The position numbers were made by a program, and so were the translations under genes. 52,526 nt of DNA from assembly GCA_902776275.1 (NCBI GenBank), contig CACYPI010000007.1, positions 1 through 52,526 of the forward strand, given 5' to 3'. The DNA is from an uncultured Aeromonadales bacterium. GTDB taxonomy: Bacteria; Pseudomonadota; Gammaproteobacteria; Enterobacterales; Succinivibrionaceae. A model generated the notes under the pieces. The model had not been told where the DNA came from and made no database searches. It was given only the letters and a program-made list of their open reading frames with translations. Below are positions 1 through 8,916 of the stretch, piece after piece; the stretch's first letter is position 1, and each line of letters begins with the position of its first letter.

Positions 1-48
1 TATCATCAGACAATACATTGAAAACCAGAATACCCCCGATTAGGCGCC

Positions 49-990
49 TTATATCCCCGGGCTGAAGCCCGGGGTTTTACGGCGCTTTTTTGATAAGCTC
101 GATTGCCGGCGTTTGATTCGTGCATTTTCAATCCCGTATTCCAAGTAATCTGGATATGGGTGAACGTACTCCCGCCTATAGAAGCGAGAGCTTCCTGTTT
201 CAACGAGAACAGCGTCTCTGACTCCGATGAGTTGCGACGACTTACGCTCTCCACAGGCGTGGATTTCCGGGCGGCCCACGGTATTTTGCGAGTTGCGTTA
301 GGCAGATATTCGCCTGGCTTCCTCGCGAATGTTTATTGCGGCATTCTTGTCCCGATCATGGTGACTGCCGCAATTGGGACAATCCCATTCCCGCACAAAC
401 AAGTCCTTGGTCCCGTTATTTTGGTAGCCGCAAACATGGCAAAGCTGGCTGCTTGGATGCCACTTGCCTATCTTGACAAGCTTTTTGCTTTGCCAGGCAA
501 GCTTATACTCCAGCATGCTCGTGAACATGTTCCAGCCATTGTCGGCTACGGATTTGCCAAAGCTGAACTTTGCCGCCTTTCTTGTGCTTTGCCATGGCTT
601 TGACACTAATGTCCTCCACGCCAGTGGCATCATAGCGGTCTGCAAGATAGCGGGCCTTCTTATGCAGAAAATCACGGCGCTGATTGGCGACCTTCTCATG
701 AAGCATGGCCACGCGCAATCTTTGCTTTTCCCTGTTGCATCTCCCCTTCTGCCTTTTGGACAGTTTCCTCTGTGCCCTGGCCAGGCCTTTTTTCTGCTTT
801 TCGCAGGAAATTGGGATATACGGCATCATCCTCGTCCGAAGCGACATACAGGCCGTGCATGGCAAAATCCAGCCCGAGAAATTTCTTCGGCATTATGAAG
901 AGCATTTGATTTTCGTACTCCACCAAAATGCTTATGTAGTATAGTATTTGCCCGATGGCGTTTTGCTTATGGTTACTGTCTTCTTAACTG
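49..990 (-). pseudogene. tnpB: IS200/IS605-family TnpB remnant, frameshifted
   Basis: Three minus-strand reading frames in succession carry pieces of one TnpB-like RNA-guided nuclease. The RuvC-I region (FLGLDFAMHG) lies near 890, the RuvC-II region (GVEDISVKAM) near 610, and the zinc ribbon (CHVCG, CPNCG) plus RuvC-III (HDRDKNAA) between about 320 and 430. At least two frameshifts separate these blocks, and a TAA at 298-300 interrupts the tail, which continues in the same frame to about 49. The N-terminal wedge/REC part is missing: the frame begins at a TISKTPSGKYY block directly beside the end of tnpA. The gene is dead as read. Its orientation matches the tnpA remnant upstream. Confidence 0.8.
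55..74. repeat. Palindromic hairpin at the IS end
   Basis: A near-perfect hairpin (CCCCGGGCT / AGCCCGGGG around a GA loop) lies just past the tnpB coding remnant. Subterminal hairpins of this kind are recognised by the HUH transposases of IS200/IS605 elements. I infer that it marks the right end of the decayed element; the exact boundary is not visible. Confidence 0.5.
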
Positions 991-993
991 CAG

Positions 994-1381
994 TCACCTG
1001 CCTTGGTTTTCCATGCATCTGCGAATTGTTTCCATGGGAGCGCCGCCTGTTGTCAGCAGGCAATAGCATCCCGGCCAAAACATTTTCTTCCACAGCTTGC
1101 GCCTGGCTTCTGGAAAATCTTTTTTGATTAGTCCGGAGCTGGCGCTTTTGCAAGCATTGTTGAATTTTGACATCTCCGTGTCAGGGCGGGCACGAAACAT
1201 CATGATGTGTGCGTGGTCTTGGCCGTGATCCAACTCTTCCAGGGTGGATATTGCATGATGAACCTATGCGAACCAATATGTCTTTTGCATAGTGGCTCAT
1301 TTGGTCGGAGAATGCTTTGCGGCGGTTCTTTGCCACCAAGGCGAGGTGGTAATGGAGCAAGAACACTGAATGGTTATTCAT
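994..1381 (-). pseudogene. tnpA: IS200-type TnpA (HUH/Y1 transposase), frameshifted
   Basis: The N-terminal half (MNNHSVFLLHYHLALVAKNR) starts at 1381. The frame is lost around 1235 and the C-terminal half continues in another frame (DHAHIMM, then LWKKMFWPGCYCL, then ETIRRCMENQG). The DHAH segment is the HUH motif. The position equivalent to the catalytic tyrosine of the family (usually YIENQ) is a cysteine codon TGC at 1015-1017. The element therefore has both a frameshift and loss of the nucleophile, so it cannot move by itself. The length would match the usual 130-150 residues if the frameshift were repaired. Confidence 0.82.
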
Positions 1382-1486
1382 TATCTAATTCCATTGCATA
1401 ATCAGCCCCTTATCTTCAACCGCCGGTTATACTGCACAAATATCCGCAGAGCAATTGTCCGGCTCAATTACTTGCGTAAATTCGCT

Positions 1487-1535
1487 AGATCCGCCTTCAT
1501 CCTCCACCTAAGAGGTGGAGGACTTCTGGCGGATT
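1487..1535. repeat. Imperfect IS-end hairpin
   Basis: A stem CCTCCACCT / AGGTGGAGG with a three-base loop lies at 1501-1521. It is flanked by an outer complementary pair, ATCCGCC and GGCGGAT. It sits upstream of tnpA and fits the left-end hairpin of an IS200/IS605 element. The 1382-1702 interval holds this hairpin, an A/T-rich stretch and the hns upstream region, with no gene. Confidence 0.5.
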
Positions 1536-1559
1536 AGGTTAAAATTTTTTTACAATGTA

Positions 1560-1586
1560 ATGCAAAATGCTGTTACACTTTTGCAT
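1560..1586. promoter_or_regulatory. Perfect 8-bp inverted repeat upstream of hns
   Basis: ATGCAAAA at 1560-1567 and TTTTGCAT at 1579-1586 form a perfect inverted repeat with an 11-base spacer, about 115 bp before the hns start. It looks like a dimeric regulator operator overlapping an A/T-rich promoter region. The binding protein is unknown. Confidence 0.4.
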
Positions 1587-1702
1587 GAAATTTATGTTTC
1601 CGCTGGCGCGTCCAAAGTAATCCGAGCCGGCGGCTTGCGCGATCCTGCAACAGGGCGATGAAGCGCCAAAGCATGGATCTTCTGCCTAACACATTTGATT
1701 GA

Positions 1703-2143
1703 ATGGAAAAACAAGAGATGGATTTCAAAGAACTTTACAGCATCCGCAACTTAAGGCAGGCACTTGAGGGCCAGAGCACCAAGAGGATCGACGATTTAAT
1801 CGACCGCATAAACGAGATTAAGCAGGAGCACGCCGAGGCTGAAAAACAAGCGCAGGCCGTCCGCGAGAAGAAGCTCACCGGCCTCAAGCAGATCAAGAGC
1901 TTGATCACCCAGTTCGGCCTTACCCAGAATGATCTCGAAGGCATCGAGAACTCCGTCTCGGCCACAGCCCGCGAGGGCAAGCGCGTGATGAAGCCGCGCT
2001 ACCGCTTCACCGGCGAGGACGGCGTCGAGCGCACCTGGTCGGGCCAGGGCAAGACCCCGACCGCGCTGCGCATGCTGATGGAGCGCGACGGCACCACCAA
2101 GGAAGACTACCTGATCCCCGAGGAAGAGCAAGCCCAGGACTGA
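1703..2143 (+). CDS. hns: H-NS family nucleoid protein
   Basis: This 146-residue protein has the H-NS layout. Residues 1-80 are a charged, heptad-like coiled-coil oligomerisation region. A short linker follows, then a C-terminal DNA-binding domain at about 97-140 with YRFTGEDGVERTWSGQGKTP, matching the TWTGQGRTP minor-groove loop of enterobacterial H-NS. Such proteins bind and silence AT-rich, often acquired, DNA. The start is uncertain: ATG 1703 has no clear ribosome-binding site, and a second ATG at 1718 is possible. A strong hairpin terminator follows. The AT-rich spacer between the maltoporin genes in this window would be a natural target, but that is inference. Confidence 0.9.
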   Translation: MEKQEMDFKELYSIRNLRQALEGQSTKRIDDLIDRINEIKQEHAEAEKQAQAVREKKLTGLKQIKSLITQFGLTQNDLEGIENSVSATAREGKRVMKPRYRFTGEDGVERTWSGQGKTPTALRMLMERDGTTKEDYLIPEEEQAQD

Positions 2144-2154
2144 CAGCTCCTCCT

Positions 2155-2199
2155 AAAAGCAAGGCGCCCCGTAGCAGTGCTGCGGGGCGCCTTGCTTTT
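2155..2199. terminator. Bidirectional terminator between hns and pyrF
   Basis: A 17-bp GC-rich stem (AAAAGCAAGGCGCCCCG and its complement) with A residues on one side and T residues on the other sits between the convergent hns and pyrF genes, so it can terminate both. Confidence 0.85.
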
Positions 2200-2226
2200 A
2201 CATGAAGGGCCTGCGACGGCCCGTCA

Positions 2227-2937
2227 TCACTGCAATCCCCTGGCCTTGGCAATCTCGCCGTTGATGGCCTCAAGCGCCGCCACAGGATCATCGGCGCGGG
2301 TGATCGGCCGTCCGATCACCAGGTAATCGGAGCCTGCGCGCACGGCATCGCCAGGAGTTGCCACGCGGATCTGATCGCCCATCGCCGATCCCGCGGGCCT
2401 CACGCCCGGGGTGACGCAGAGGAAGCCCTCGCCGCACGCCTTCTTGATGTGCGGGACCTCGCGCGGGCTTGAGACCGTGCCGTCGAGGCCGCAGGAGGCC
2501 GCCAGCGACGCCAGCGCCACCGCCTGCTCAAGCGGGGTGCGGCTGATCCCGATCCCGGAAAGCTGGGCCTGATCCATCGAGGTTAAGACCGTGACGCCGA
2601 TGAGCAGTGGGCGGTCGCGCAGCCCCGAGAGCGCCTCGGCCGCCGCGCGCATCATCCTCTCCCCGCCTGAGGCGTGGACGTTCACCAACCACACGCCCAT
2701 GCGCGCGGCCATCAGGCAGGCGCGCGATACCGTGTTGGGGATGTCGTGGAACTTCAAGTCGAGGAAGACCCCGAATCCCTTGTCCACGAGGAAGCGCACG
2801 AACGACGGCCCCTCGGAGGTGAACATCTCGTTTCCCACCTTGAGGCGGCACATCGAGGGCGAGACCTTCGACACGAAGGAGAACGCCTCGTCGGCATGAT
2901 CGTAGTCGAGGGCCACTATTACCTTTGGATCGTCCAT
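2227..2937 (-). CDS. pyrF: Orotidine 5'-phosphate decarboxylase
   Basis: PyrF converts OMP to UMP, the last step of de novo pyrimidine synthesis. It is a cytosolic TIM-barrel enzyme. The catalytic signature LDLKFHDIPNTV (Lys and Asp pair) is present, as are the N-terminal VALDYDHADEAF strand and the C-terminal phosphate-binding region VIGRPITRADDP. About 236 residues is normal for the family. I use ATG 2937, six bases after a GGAG and one base after the lapB stop; a TTG at 2952 would overlap lapB. lapA-lapB-pyrF is a widespread gene order in this group, and the tight spacing suggests translational coupling. Confidence 0.95.
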   Translation of the reverse strand: MDDPKVIVALDYDHADEAFSFVSKVSPSMCRLKVGNEMFTSEGPSFVRFLVDKGFGVFLDLKFHDIPNTVSRACLMAARMGVWLVNVHASGGERMMRAAAEALSGLRDRPLLIGVTVLTSMDQAQLSGIGISRTPLEQAVALASLAASCGLDGTVSSPREVPHIKKACGEGFLCVTPGVRPAGSAMGDQIRVATPGDAVRAGSDYLVIGRPITRADDPVAALEAINGEIAKARGLQ

Positions 2938-2938
2938 T

Positions 2939-4099
2939 TCAATCTCCGTCAATCCCTTCCCTGGGGCTTAAGCTCTCCCACCTGCGGCAGGATGGGCACT
3001 GCCAGAACATCACCGAGGACTTGAAGCCGCAGCGCGTGCAGACGTAGCGCGGCGAGGACAGCACCTGGGCGTCGATGATGCTCTTCATCTGCATCACCCC
3101 CTGGCTCTCGGCGCCAGGCAGCGAGCGCGAGCGCAGGCCGATGAGCTCGGAGAAGAGCATGAGGTTGGGGTGGCTGCGCAGGTAATCCGAGGCCAGGCTC
3201 TCGGCATCCGAGAGCCCCGAGCTTTCGGCCACGGTGCGCACCAGCTCGCACATTGCCATGGCCGATCCGGTGCGGTGGACCAGATCCTCGAGCGCGAAGC
3301 GGTAGGCAGGATCCGCCTTGTTGCGGAAGCAGCGCTTGAGGCACTCCAGGCAGAGCATGCCGCTGCGGCGGTCGATGGCGCTGGCGTCCTTGACGTGGCC
3401 CGCCGCCTCCTTGAACCTGCCCTCGCGGATGCACAGCTCGGCCATCATCAGGTGGGGGCGCACCGAGAGGCTGCCGGCCTTGAGCGCCTTCTGAAAGCAA
3501 TCGCGGGCCTTGGACAGCTCCCCCGAGTCAAGCTCGGCAGATCCAAGCTCGCAGTAATAGTTGGCAAGCGGCAGGACCACGCCGTCGTCCAGCACGTCGC
3601 GGTAGCGGTTCACGACCTCGATGGCCGCGCGGTAATCGCTCTCGCGCTCATAGACCTTCATGAGGAGCCTGGCCGCCTCGGCCCGCTGGCGCGGGATCTC
3701 GACCAGGGCCTTGAGCAGCTCCTCGGCGCGGTCGAACACCCCTGCGCTGATGCAGTCGCGGCAAAGCTCGAGCCTGCAGAGCTCCTGCTCGGCCTCGTCG
3801 CCGCCTTCTGCGGCCATCTTCTCGTGCAGCGCGATCGCCTTCTCGGTGTCTCCGCGCTGGCGCAGGAGGTTGCCGAGCGCCAGCCGCGTCTCGAAGGTCG
3901 GATCGCTGGCGTTCAGATAGGTGATGAAGTTGTCGACGGCCTTTTCGTGGTTGTCGGAGAGGAGGTATTCAACGCCCTTGAGGTAGGCGGTGCTGTTCTT
4001 GTTCTTGCGGTTGATGAGCCTGAGCCTGGCCGAGCCGCGGCCCATGAAGTAGCCGTAAAAGGCCGCGACCGGGAGGAGCAGGAACAGCAGCTCGAGCAT
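2939..4099 (-). CDS. lapB: LPS assembly protein B (TPR and rubredoxin-like)
   Basis: This 386-residue protein has one N-terminal membrane helix (about residues 2-20), a series of TPR helical repeats through about 330, and a C-terminal rubredoxin-like metal site with two CxxC pairs (CTRCG and CPSC). This is the LapB/YciM architecture. In E. coli, LapB promotes FtsH-dependent turnover of LpxC and so limits LPS synthesis. It lies 3 bp after lapA and 1 bp before pyrF. The length is close to the E. coli protein (389). Confidence 0.94.
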   Translation of the reverse strand: MLELLFLLLPVAAFYGYFMGRGSARLRLINRKNKNSTAYLKGVEYLLSDNHEKAVDNFITYLNASDPTFETRLALGNLLRQRGDTEKAIALHEKMAAEGGDEAEQELCRLELCRDCISAGVFDRAEELLKALVEIPRQRAEAARLLMKVYERESDYRAAIEVVNRYRDVLDDGVVLPLANYYCELGSAELDSGELSKARDCFQKALKAGSLSVRPHLMMAELCIREGRFKEAAGHVKDASAIDRRSGMLCLECLKRCFRNKADPAYRFALEDLVHRTGSAMAMCELVRTVAESSGLSDAESLASDYLRSHPNLMLFSELIGLRSRSLPGAESQGVMQMKSIIDAQVLSSPRYVCTRCGFKSSVMFWQCPSCRRWESLSPREGIDGD

Positions 4100-4102
4100 G
4101 CG

Positions 4103-4399
4103 TCAGCCCTTCTGGGGCTTGGCCTCAGAAGGCGCGGCATCTGCGGCCTTCCTGGCGGCCTTGAGCTCGGAGCGGGCCGCCCTGGCCTGGCGCCACTGCC
4201 TGAAGCAGAACACCAATGAAAGGTAGAAGCCGCAGAGCATCCCGAAGATGACGCCGATGACGAGCACCGAGCTTACCGGCATCCGGGCCTTGCCCAGCAG
4301 GTAGTCGAAAGTGACGATTTCGCCGTTGCCCGACCCCAGGGCCAGGCCGATGGCGGCCAGCAGCACGAGGACGATGGCATAGATCCAGATCTTGATCAT
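4103..4399 (-). CDS. lapA: LapA-family inner-membrane protein
   Basis: A 98-residue protein with two hydrophobic segments (about residues 4-22 and 43-65) and a basic cytoplasmic tail, matching LapA/YciS (DUF1049). It is encoded immediately before lapB, its usual partner in the LPS assembly and LpxC-control module. ATG 4399 is the first codon of the open frame, with GGAGG-like sequence just upstream. Confidence 0.88.
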   Translation of the reverse strand: MIKIWIYAIVLVLLAAIGLALGSGNGEIVTFDYLLGKARMPVSSVLVIGVIFGMLCGFYLSLVFCFRQWRQARAARSELKAARKAADAAPSEAKPQKG

Positions 4400-4466
4400 C
4401 GGAAACCTCCGTCAGGGCGACAGGAGCCCCAGGCGCGCATGGCGCCTGCGCCCCTGCCGCATGGAA

Positions 4467-4757
4467 TCATTCCTGCTTGAGGTTGTCCACCCTGGCGCGC
4501 AGCTCGACGCCGGGCTTGAAGTGGACGACGCGGCGCTTGCCAAGGGAAACCTGCTCGCCGGTCTTGGGATTGTGGGCGATGCGGGGCTCCCTGACGCGGA
4601 TCTCGAAGCTGCCGAACCCGCGGATCTCGATGCGCTCGCCGACGGCCAGCGTCTCGATCATCAGCTCGAAGATCTCCCTCACCGCGTTGTCGATGTCATG
4701 CGGGTTGGTGTAAGGGAATTTGCCCACAAGGCTGTTGATAAGTTCGGCCCGAGTCAT
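4467..4757 (-). CDS. ihfB: Integration host factor subunit beta
   Basis: The protein starts MTRAELINSLVGKFP and carries the DNABII signature GFGSFEIRVREPRIAHNPKT, with the DNA-kinking proline in the beta arm (NPKTGEQV). About 96 residues is normal for IHF-beta. Together with IHF-alpha it bends DNA in recombination, replication and promoter architecture. I chose ATG 4757 because the family starts there and a GGAG lies seven bases upstream; the longer frame adds 18 unrelated residues. It is normally next to rpsA; here a plus-strand gene separates them. Confidence 0.95.
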   Translation of the reverse strand: MTRAELINSLVGKFPYTNPHDIDNAVREIFELMIETLAVGERIEIRGFGSFEIRVREPRIAHNPKTGEQVSLGKRRVVHFKPGVELRARVDNLKQE

Positions 4758-4980
4758 TGTTGCGCTCCATATGCAATTAGTATTCATCAGCCGCCGCGCC
4801 AGGCATCGCACTGTGGCGCGGCAGGCTTCCGGACGCTGCGGCGCATCGCGCCGCGGCCGGATGCAGGCGCTACTGCCGCAGGCCCCAGGACAGCCGGCAG
4901 GATCGCGCGTATGTCTCCAATTCTAAATGAAAAAATACTAAAATCAAACATATCGATGAATTTTGAGCGGAACTTTCCAG

Positions 4981-6261
4981 ATGTGCACCAACAAAGAAGC
5001 CAACGGCGATGCCAAAGAGCATCTCATGGCCGAGGCCGCAAGGGCCTCGGAAGGCATTCCGGAGCATGCCCTCGCACTCGACAAGGCGCGGGAGGCCTCA
5101 ATCTCCTGCGACGGCCTGCAGCTTGCCTCGCACTATGACAGGCAGGCCCTGGCGCTCTTCCAGCTTCGCAATGTCTGCCCAGGCGAGGACGCATGGATCT
5201 ACGGGCTTGGGATCGGGGATGCGGTGCGCCTGGCCGCCACGCGCGCAAAAGGAGGGACGCTCGTGCACGCGGTGATCCTCTGCCCGAGGCTCTTCTGCCA
5301 GCTGTGCCAGACCGATGCCTTCGACGGGCTGTTTTCAAACCCCAAGGTGCGCTTCGAGCTTGCAGGCGATGCAAGGCCGGAAAAGAACCGCGCCGTGTGC
5401 TTTCCCGAGCTCATGCTCGAGCCTGGCTACGCCAACGGCCTCAAGAGCGCCCTGCGCTGCTGGCTTGACGAGGACTACGCCCGCGCAAGCTTCAACCGCG
5501 GGCCCAAGGAAAGGCTTGCCGCCGCGGCAAAGGGGAACCTCGCCGCCCTGCTGGAAGAGCGGCCTTACTCCCCATCCGACCTTCCGCATTGTGAAAGCGC
5601 GGCGGTGCTCTGCTCAGGCCCCTCGCTCAAGGAGGATTTTCCAAGGCTCAAGGCCTGGCTTGAAGAGCACCCGGGCGCCTTCACCGTGGCGGCCGAGACG
5701 GCGCTCATCTACTTGGAAGGCACGGATCTCGCGCCCTCCTGCATCGTCAGCATCGACGATCTGGCCGGGTGGCAGGCAGGCGACCTCTACATGAAAGACA
5801 AGGAGCGCTACAAGGGCAGCCTGCTCGTCTTCGCCGCATCCTCGCCTAAAAAGCTCTGGGGGGACTTCCCTGGGAGGAGGCGCTACCTCGCGTCAAGCGC
5901 GGCAGCCTCCCGCCTTCCCAGGCTCGCGCCTTCGGCTCCGCTTTACAGCTCAGGCTCGGTGGCCCTAGCCTGCGCCTCGCTCGCGCTTGCAACCGGAGCA
6001 TCCGAAATAGCGCTTGCCGGGGCGGACTTCGCCTACGACGGCGCCTTCTCGCATGCCGGGATCCCCATTGCAGGCGATCCGCTCACCGGCACCGTGGGCA
6101 GGATCCCGGTCTTGTGCAACGACGGGGAGATCCGCCCCACCCAGCGCAACTTCCTGGCCTACCGCGAGGATCTCGAGGCGCTCATCGCCTCAAGGCCCGC
6201 CGTGAGGTTTGAAAACCTCTCCTCCCACGGGGCGGTGATCCGCGGAGCAGCGAAGGCCTGA
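4981..6261 (+). CDS. DUF115/MAF-like protein of unknown substrate
   Basis: About 427 residues. The middle (about residues 205-340) contains a nucleotide-binding-like AAVLCSGPSLKEDFPRLKAW block, then IVSIDDLAGWQAGDLY and LYSSGSVALACASLAL, then GASEIALAGADFAYDG. These match the DUF115 (motility accessory factor / MptE-like) fold, which includes flagellin-modifying and pterin pyrophosphokinase-like proteins. No flagellar genes are nearby, so the substrate is unknown. A TTG at 4963 is an alternative start; neither has a strong ribosome-binding site. It lies between ihfB and rpsA on the opposite strand, breaking a normally contiguous cluster, and is followed by a strong hairpin. Confidence 0.6.
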   Translation: MCTNKEANGDAKEHLMAEAARASEGIPEHALALDKAREASISCDGLQLASHYDRQALALFQLRNVCPGEDAWIYGLGIGDAVRLAATRAKGGTLVHAVILCPRLFCQLCQTDAFDGLFSNPKVRFELAGDARPEKNRAVCFPELMLEPGYANGLKSALRCWLDEDYARASFNRGPKERLAAAAKGNLAALLEERPYSPSDLPHCESAAVLCSGPSLKEDFPRLKAWLEEHPGAFTVAAETALIYLEGTDLAPSCIVSIDDLAGWQAGDLYMKDKERYKGSLLVFAASSPKKLWGDFPGRRRYLASSAAASRLPRLAPSAPLYSSGSVALACASLALATGASEIALAGADFAYDGAFSHAGIPIAGDPLTGTVGRIPVLCNDGEIRPTQRNFLAYREDLEALIASRPAVRFENLSSHGAVIRGAAKA

Positions 6262-6281
6262 AAGCCCTCCTTAAAGACACG

Positions 6282-6315
6282 GCAGGGCCCCGGGGATCGC
6301 TCCCCGGGGCCCTGC
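6282..6315. terminator. GC-rich hairpin between convergent genes
   Basis: A 15-bp stem (GCAGGGCCCCGGGGA with its complement) and a four-base loop lie between the DUF115-like gene and rpsA, which converge. No clear T tract follows on either side, so efficiency is uncertain. Confidence 0.6.
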
Positions 6316-6363
6316 GCGTTATAGGGGCCTTGCGGCCCCCGGACCGTTCATGCGGTTTGAAGG

Positions 6364-8040
6364 TTATTCCTTCTTGCCGGCGGCGGCGAAGGCGGCAGCC
6401 ATGGCAGTGGTCTGCGGCTCCTGGTTCGCCTGCTGGTTGACGGTCTCAAGGGCCTCCTTCTCCTCGGCCTCATCCTTGGCGCGGATGGACAGGGAGATCT
6501 GGTGGGTCTTGCGATCGACGTTCATGAACTTGGCCTCGACGGTGTCGCCGGCCTTCAGGACGGTGGTGACGTCGTCAACGCGGTCGCGCGAAACATCGGA
6601 GGCGCGGATGTAGCCGGTGATGTTGTCGGCGAGCTTGACGGTGGCGCCGCGAGGCTCAACCTCGGTCACGGTGCCAGTCACGATGCTGCCCTTGTGGTGC
6701 TCGGCGAGGTACTCGGCGAACGGATCATTGGCGATCTGCTTGAGGCCGAGGGAGATGCGCTCGCGGTCGGGGTCGACCTGGAGGACCACGGCGGTCAGCT
6801 CGTCGCCCTTCTTGAAGTTGCGCACCGCGTCCTCGCCGTTCTGCTGCCAGGAGATGTCCGACAGGTGGACGAGGCCGTCGATGCCGCCGTCCAGGCCGAT
6901 GAAGATGCCGAAGTCGGTGATGCTCTTGACCTTGCCGGTCACGCGATCGCCCTTGGTGTGGTTCTCGGCGAACTCAACCCATGGATTGGGCTTGCACTGC
7001 TTGAGGCCCAGGGAGATGCGGCGGCGCTCCTGGTCGATGTCCAGGACCTTGACCTTGACGGTGTCGCCGACGGAGACGACCTTCGACGGATGGATGTTCT
7101 TGTTGGTCCAATCCATCTCGGAGACGTGCACCAGGCCCTCGACGCCGTCTGCAATCTCGACGAAGCAGCCATAGTCGGTGAGGTTGGTGACCTTGCCCTC
7201 GAGCACGGTGCCGACCGGGAAGCGGGCGGCGACATCGGTCCAGGGATCCTCGCCAAGCTGCTTGAGGCCGAGCGAAACACGCTGGCGCTCGCGGTCGAAC
7301 TTCAGGACCTTGACCTGGATCTCCTGGCCGACGGTGACGATCTCGGAAGGATGCTTGACGCGTTTCCATGCCATGTCGGTGATGTGGAGCAGGCCGTCGA
7401 CGCCGCCCAGGTCTACGAACGCGCCGTAGTCGGTGAGGTTCTTGACGATGCCCTTGACCACCTGGCCCTCAGCCAGGGTGGAGAGGATCTTCTCGCGGTC
7501 GGTGGAGTGCTCGGCCTCGATGACGGCGCGGCGGGAGACCACGACGTTGTTGCGCTTCTGATCGAGCTTGATGACCTTGAACTGGAGTTCCTTGCCCTCA
7601 AGCGGAGTGGTGTCGCGCACCGGACGGATGTCGACCAGCGAGCCGGGGAGGAATGCGCGGATGCCGCCCAGCTGAACAGTGAAGCCGCCCTTGACCTTGC
7701 CGTCGATGGTGCCGTTCACGGTCTCCTTGTTGTTGAACGCGTCCTCGAGCTTCTTCCAAGCCTCGTTGCGCTTGGCCTTCTCGCGGGACAGGACGGTCTC
7801 GCCGTTGCCGGACTCGACCGACTCGAGCGCCACGTCGACGGTGTCGCCGACCTTGACCTCGAGCTCGCCCTGGGCGTTCTTGAACTGCTCCTCGGGGATC
7901 TCCGACTCGGACTTGAGGCCGGCGTCGACGATGACGAAGCCGTTCTCAATCTTGACAACCTTGCCCTTGACCATTGAGCCCGGGCGGGTCTCGACGTTGT
8001 TCTTCAGGGACTCTTCGAAAAGTTCTGCAAATGATTCCAT
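6364..8040 (-). CDS. rpsA: 30S ribosomal protein S1
   Basis: A 558-residue protein with six S1 RNA-binding repeats. The later repeats carry recognisable cores such as [40 protein letters not shown] and [20 protein letters not shown]. Length and organisation match proteobacterial S1 (557 in E. coli), which recruits mRNA to the 30S subunit. It is transcribed after cmk with a 105-bp gap, the usual cmk-rpsA order. The C-terminal tail is short and alanine-rich. Confidence 0.97.
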   Translation of the reverse strand: MESFAELFEESLKNNVETRPGSMVKGKVVKIENGFVIVDAGLKSESEIPEEQFKNAQGELEVKVGDTVDVALESVESGNGETVLSREKAKRNEAWKKLEDAFNNKETVNGTIDGKVKGGFTVQLGGIRAFLPGSLVDIRPVRDTTPLEGKELQFKVIKLDQKRNNVVVSRRAVIEAEHSTDREKILSTLAEGQVVKGIVKNLTDYGAFVDLGGVDGLLHITDMAWKRVKHPSEIVTVGQEIQVKVLKFDRERQRVSLGLKQLGEDPWTDVAARFPVGTVLEGKVTNLTDYGCFVEIADGVEGLVHVSEMDWTNKNIHPSKVVSVGDTVKVKVLDIDQERRRISLGLKQCKPNPWVEFAENHTKGDRVTGKVKSITDFGIFIGLDGGIDGLVHLSDISWQQNGEDAVRNFKKGDELTAVVLQVDPDRERISLGLKQIANDPFAEYLAEHHKGSIVTGTVTEVEPRGATVKLADNITGYIRASDVSRDRVDDVTTVLKAGDTVEAKFMNVDRKTHQISLSIRAKDEAEEKEALETVNQQANQEPQTTAMAAAFAAAGKKE

Positions 8041-8145
8041 TAAGGTTTAAATCCAATATTTCCCTTTCGCATCATGCTCTGAGGGTGTTGCGATAAATGC
8101 GGCGGCATCCTGCCCCCGCTGTTCCCGGTCTCCCGGAAAAAACCT

Positions 8146-8823
8146 TCAAAGGCCGAGCCTGGCCCTTGCTATCTCCATGGCCTTGGCGAAGACTTCCTCT
8201 ATGCCAAGATCCGAGGAGTCGAGCACCACCGCGTCGGCGGCGGGCTTGAGCGGGGCGACGATGCGGTTGCGGTCGCGGTCGTCGCGCTCCTTGATCTCTT
8301 TCAATATGAGCCCGTAGTCGGCCTGCTTTCCCGCAGCCTCAAGCTGGCTTACGCGGCGGCGCGCCCTGACCTCGGGCGCAGCGTCCAGGAAGATCTTCAC
8401 CTGGGCGTCGGGGAACACCACCGTGCCCATGTCGCGGCCGTCGGCCACGAGCCCCGGCTCCTTGCGGAAGTCGCGCTGGCGCTGCAGCAGCGCCTTGCGC
8501 ACGGCGGGCAGCTGCGCGACCTTGCTCGCGTTGGCCCCGGCCTCCTCGGTGCGGATGGCGGACGAGACGTCGTCGCCGCCCAGGAGGACGTGCACGCCGT
8601 CCTCGCGCGGATCGAACGACAGGTCCATGACCGCCGCCTCCTGGCACAGCGAGTCCTCGTCAAAAAGCGCCAGGCCCGCCTTGCGGGCCGCATAGGCAAG
8701 CACCCTGTAGATGGCGCCTGAATCCAAGAGCGAGAAGCCAAGCTCGGAGGCAAGCCTCCTGGTGAGCTCCCCCTTTCCGGCCCCGCCGGGGCCGTCGACT
8801 GCGATAACTGCTGCTTTGCTCAT
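8146..8823 (-). CDS. cmk: Cytidylate kinase
   Basis: Cmk phosphorylates CMP and dCMP. The Walker A loop IAVDGPGGAGKGELTRRLA, the LLDSGAIYRVLAY CMP-binding motif and VADGRDMGTVVFPDA are all present, with the lid region RARRRVSQLEAAGKQ. About 225 residues is the normal size. I use ATG 8823, where the family begins; a longer frame adds 16 residues with no support. It sits upstream of rpsA, as in other gammaproteobacteria. Confidence 0.95.
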   Translation of the reverse strand: MSKAAVIAVDGPGGAGKGELTRRLASELGFSLLDSGAIYRVLAYAARKAGLALFDEDSLCQEAAVMDLSFDPREDGVHVLLGGDDVSSAIRTEEAGANASKVAQLPAVRKALLQRQRDFRKEPGLVADGRDMGTVVFPDAQVKIFLDAAPEVRARRRVSQLEAAGKQADYGLILKEIKERDDRDRNRIVAPLKPAADAVVLDSSDLGIEEVFAKAMEIARARLGL

Positions 8824-8916
8824 GTCAATAATCCTGTAAACAGGGAATTCTATCAGAAAAGGACCGCGCAAAGGCAGGGCGCGGCGCTAAAAAAGCGGAG
8901 GATCGAGGCGGGCGCG

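Noticed and set aside
3170..4219. Plus-strand frame of 349 codons opposite lapB
   Set aside because: Shadow of lapB; no recognisable domain.
6502..7977. Long plus-strand open frame of about 491 codons across rpsA
   Set aside because: It is antisense to the clearly recognisable S1 protein and has biased Asp/Leu/Val/Ala composition typical of GC-rich shadows; no domain is visible.
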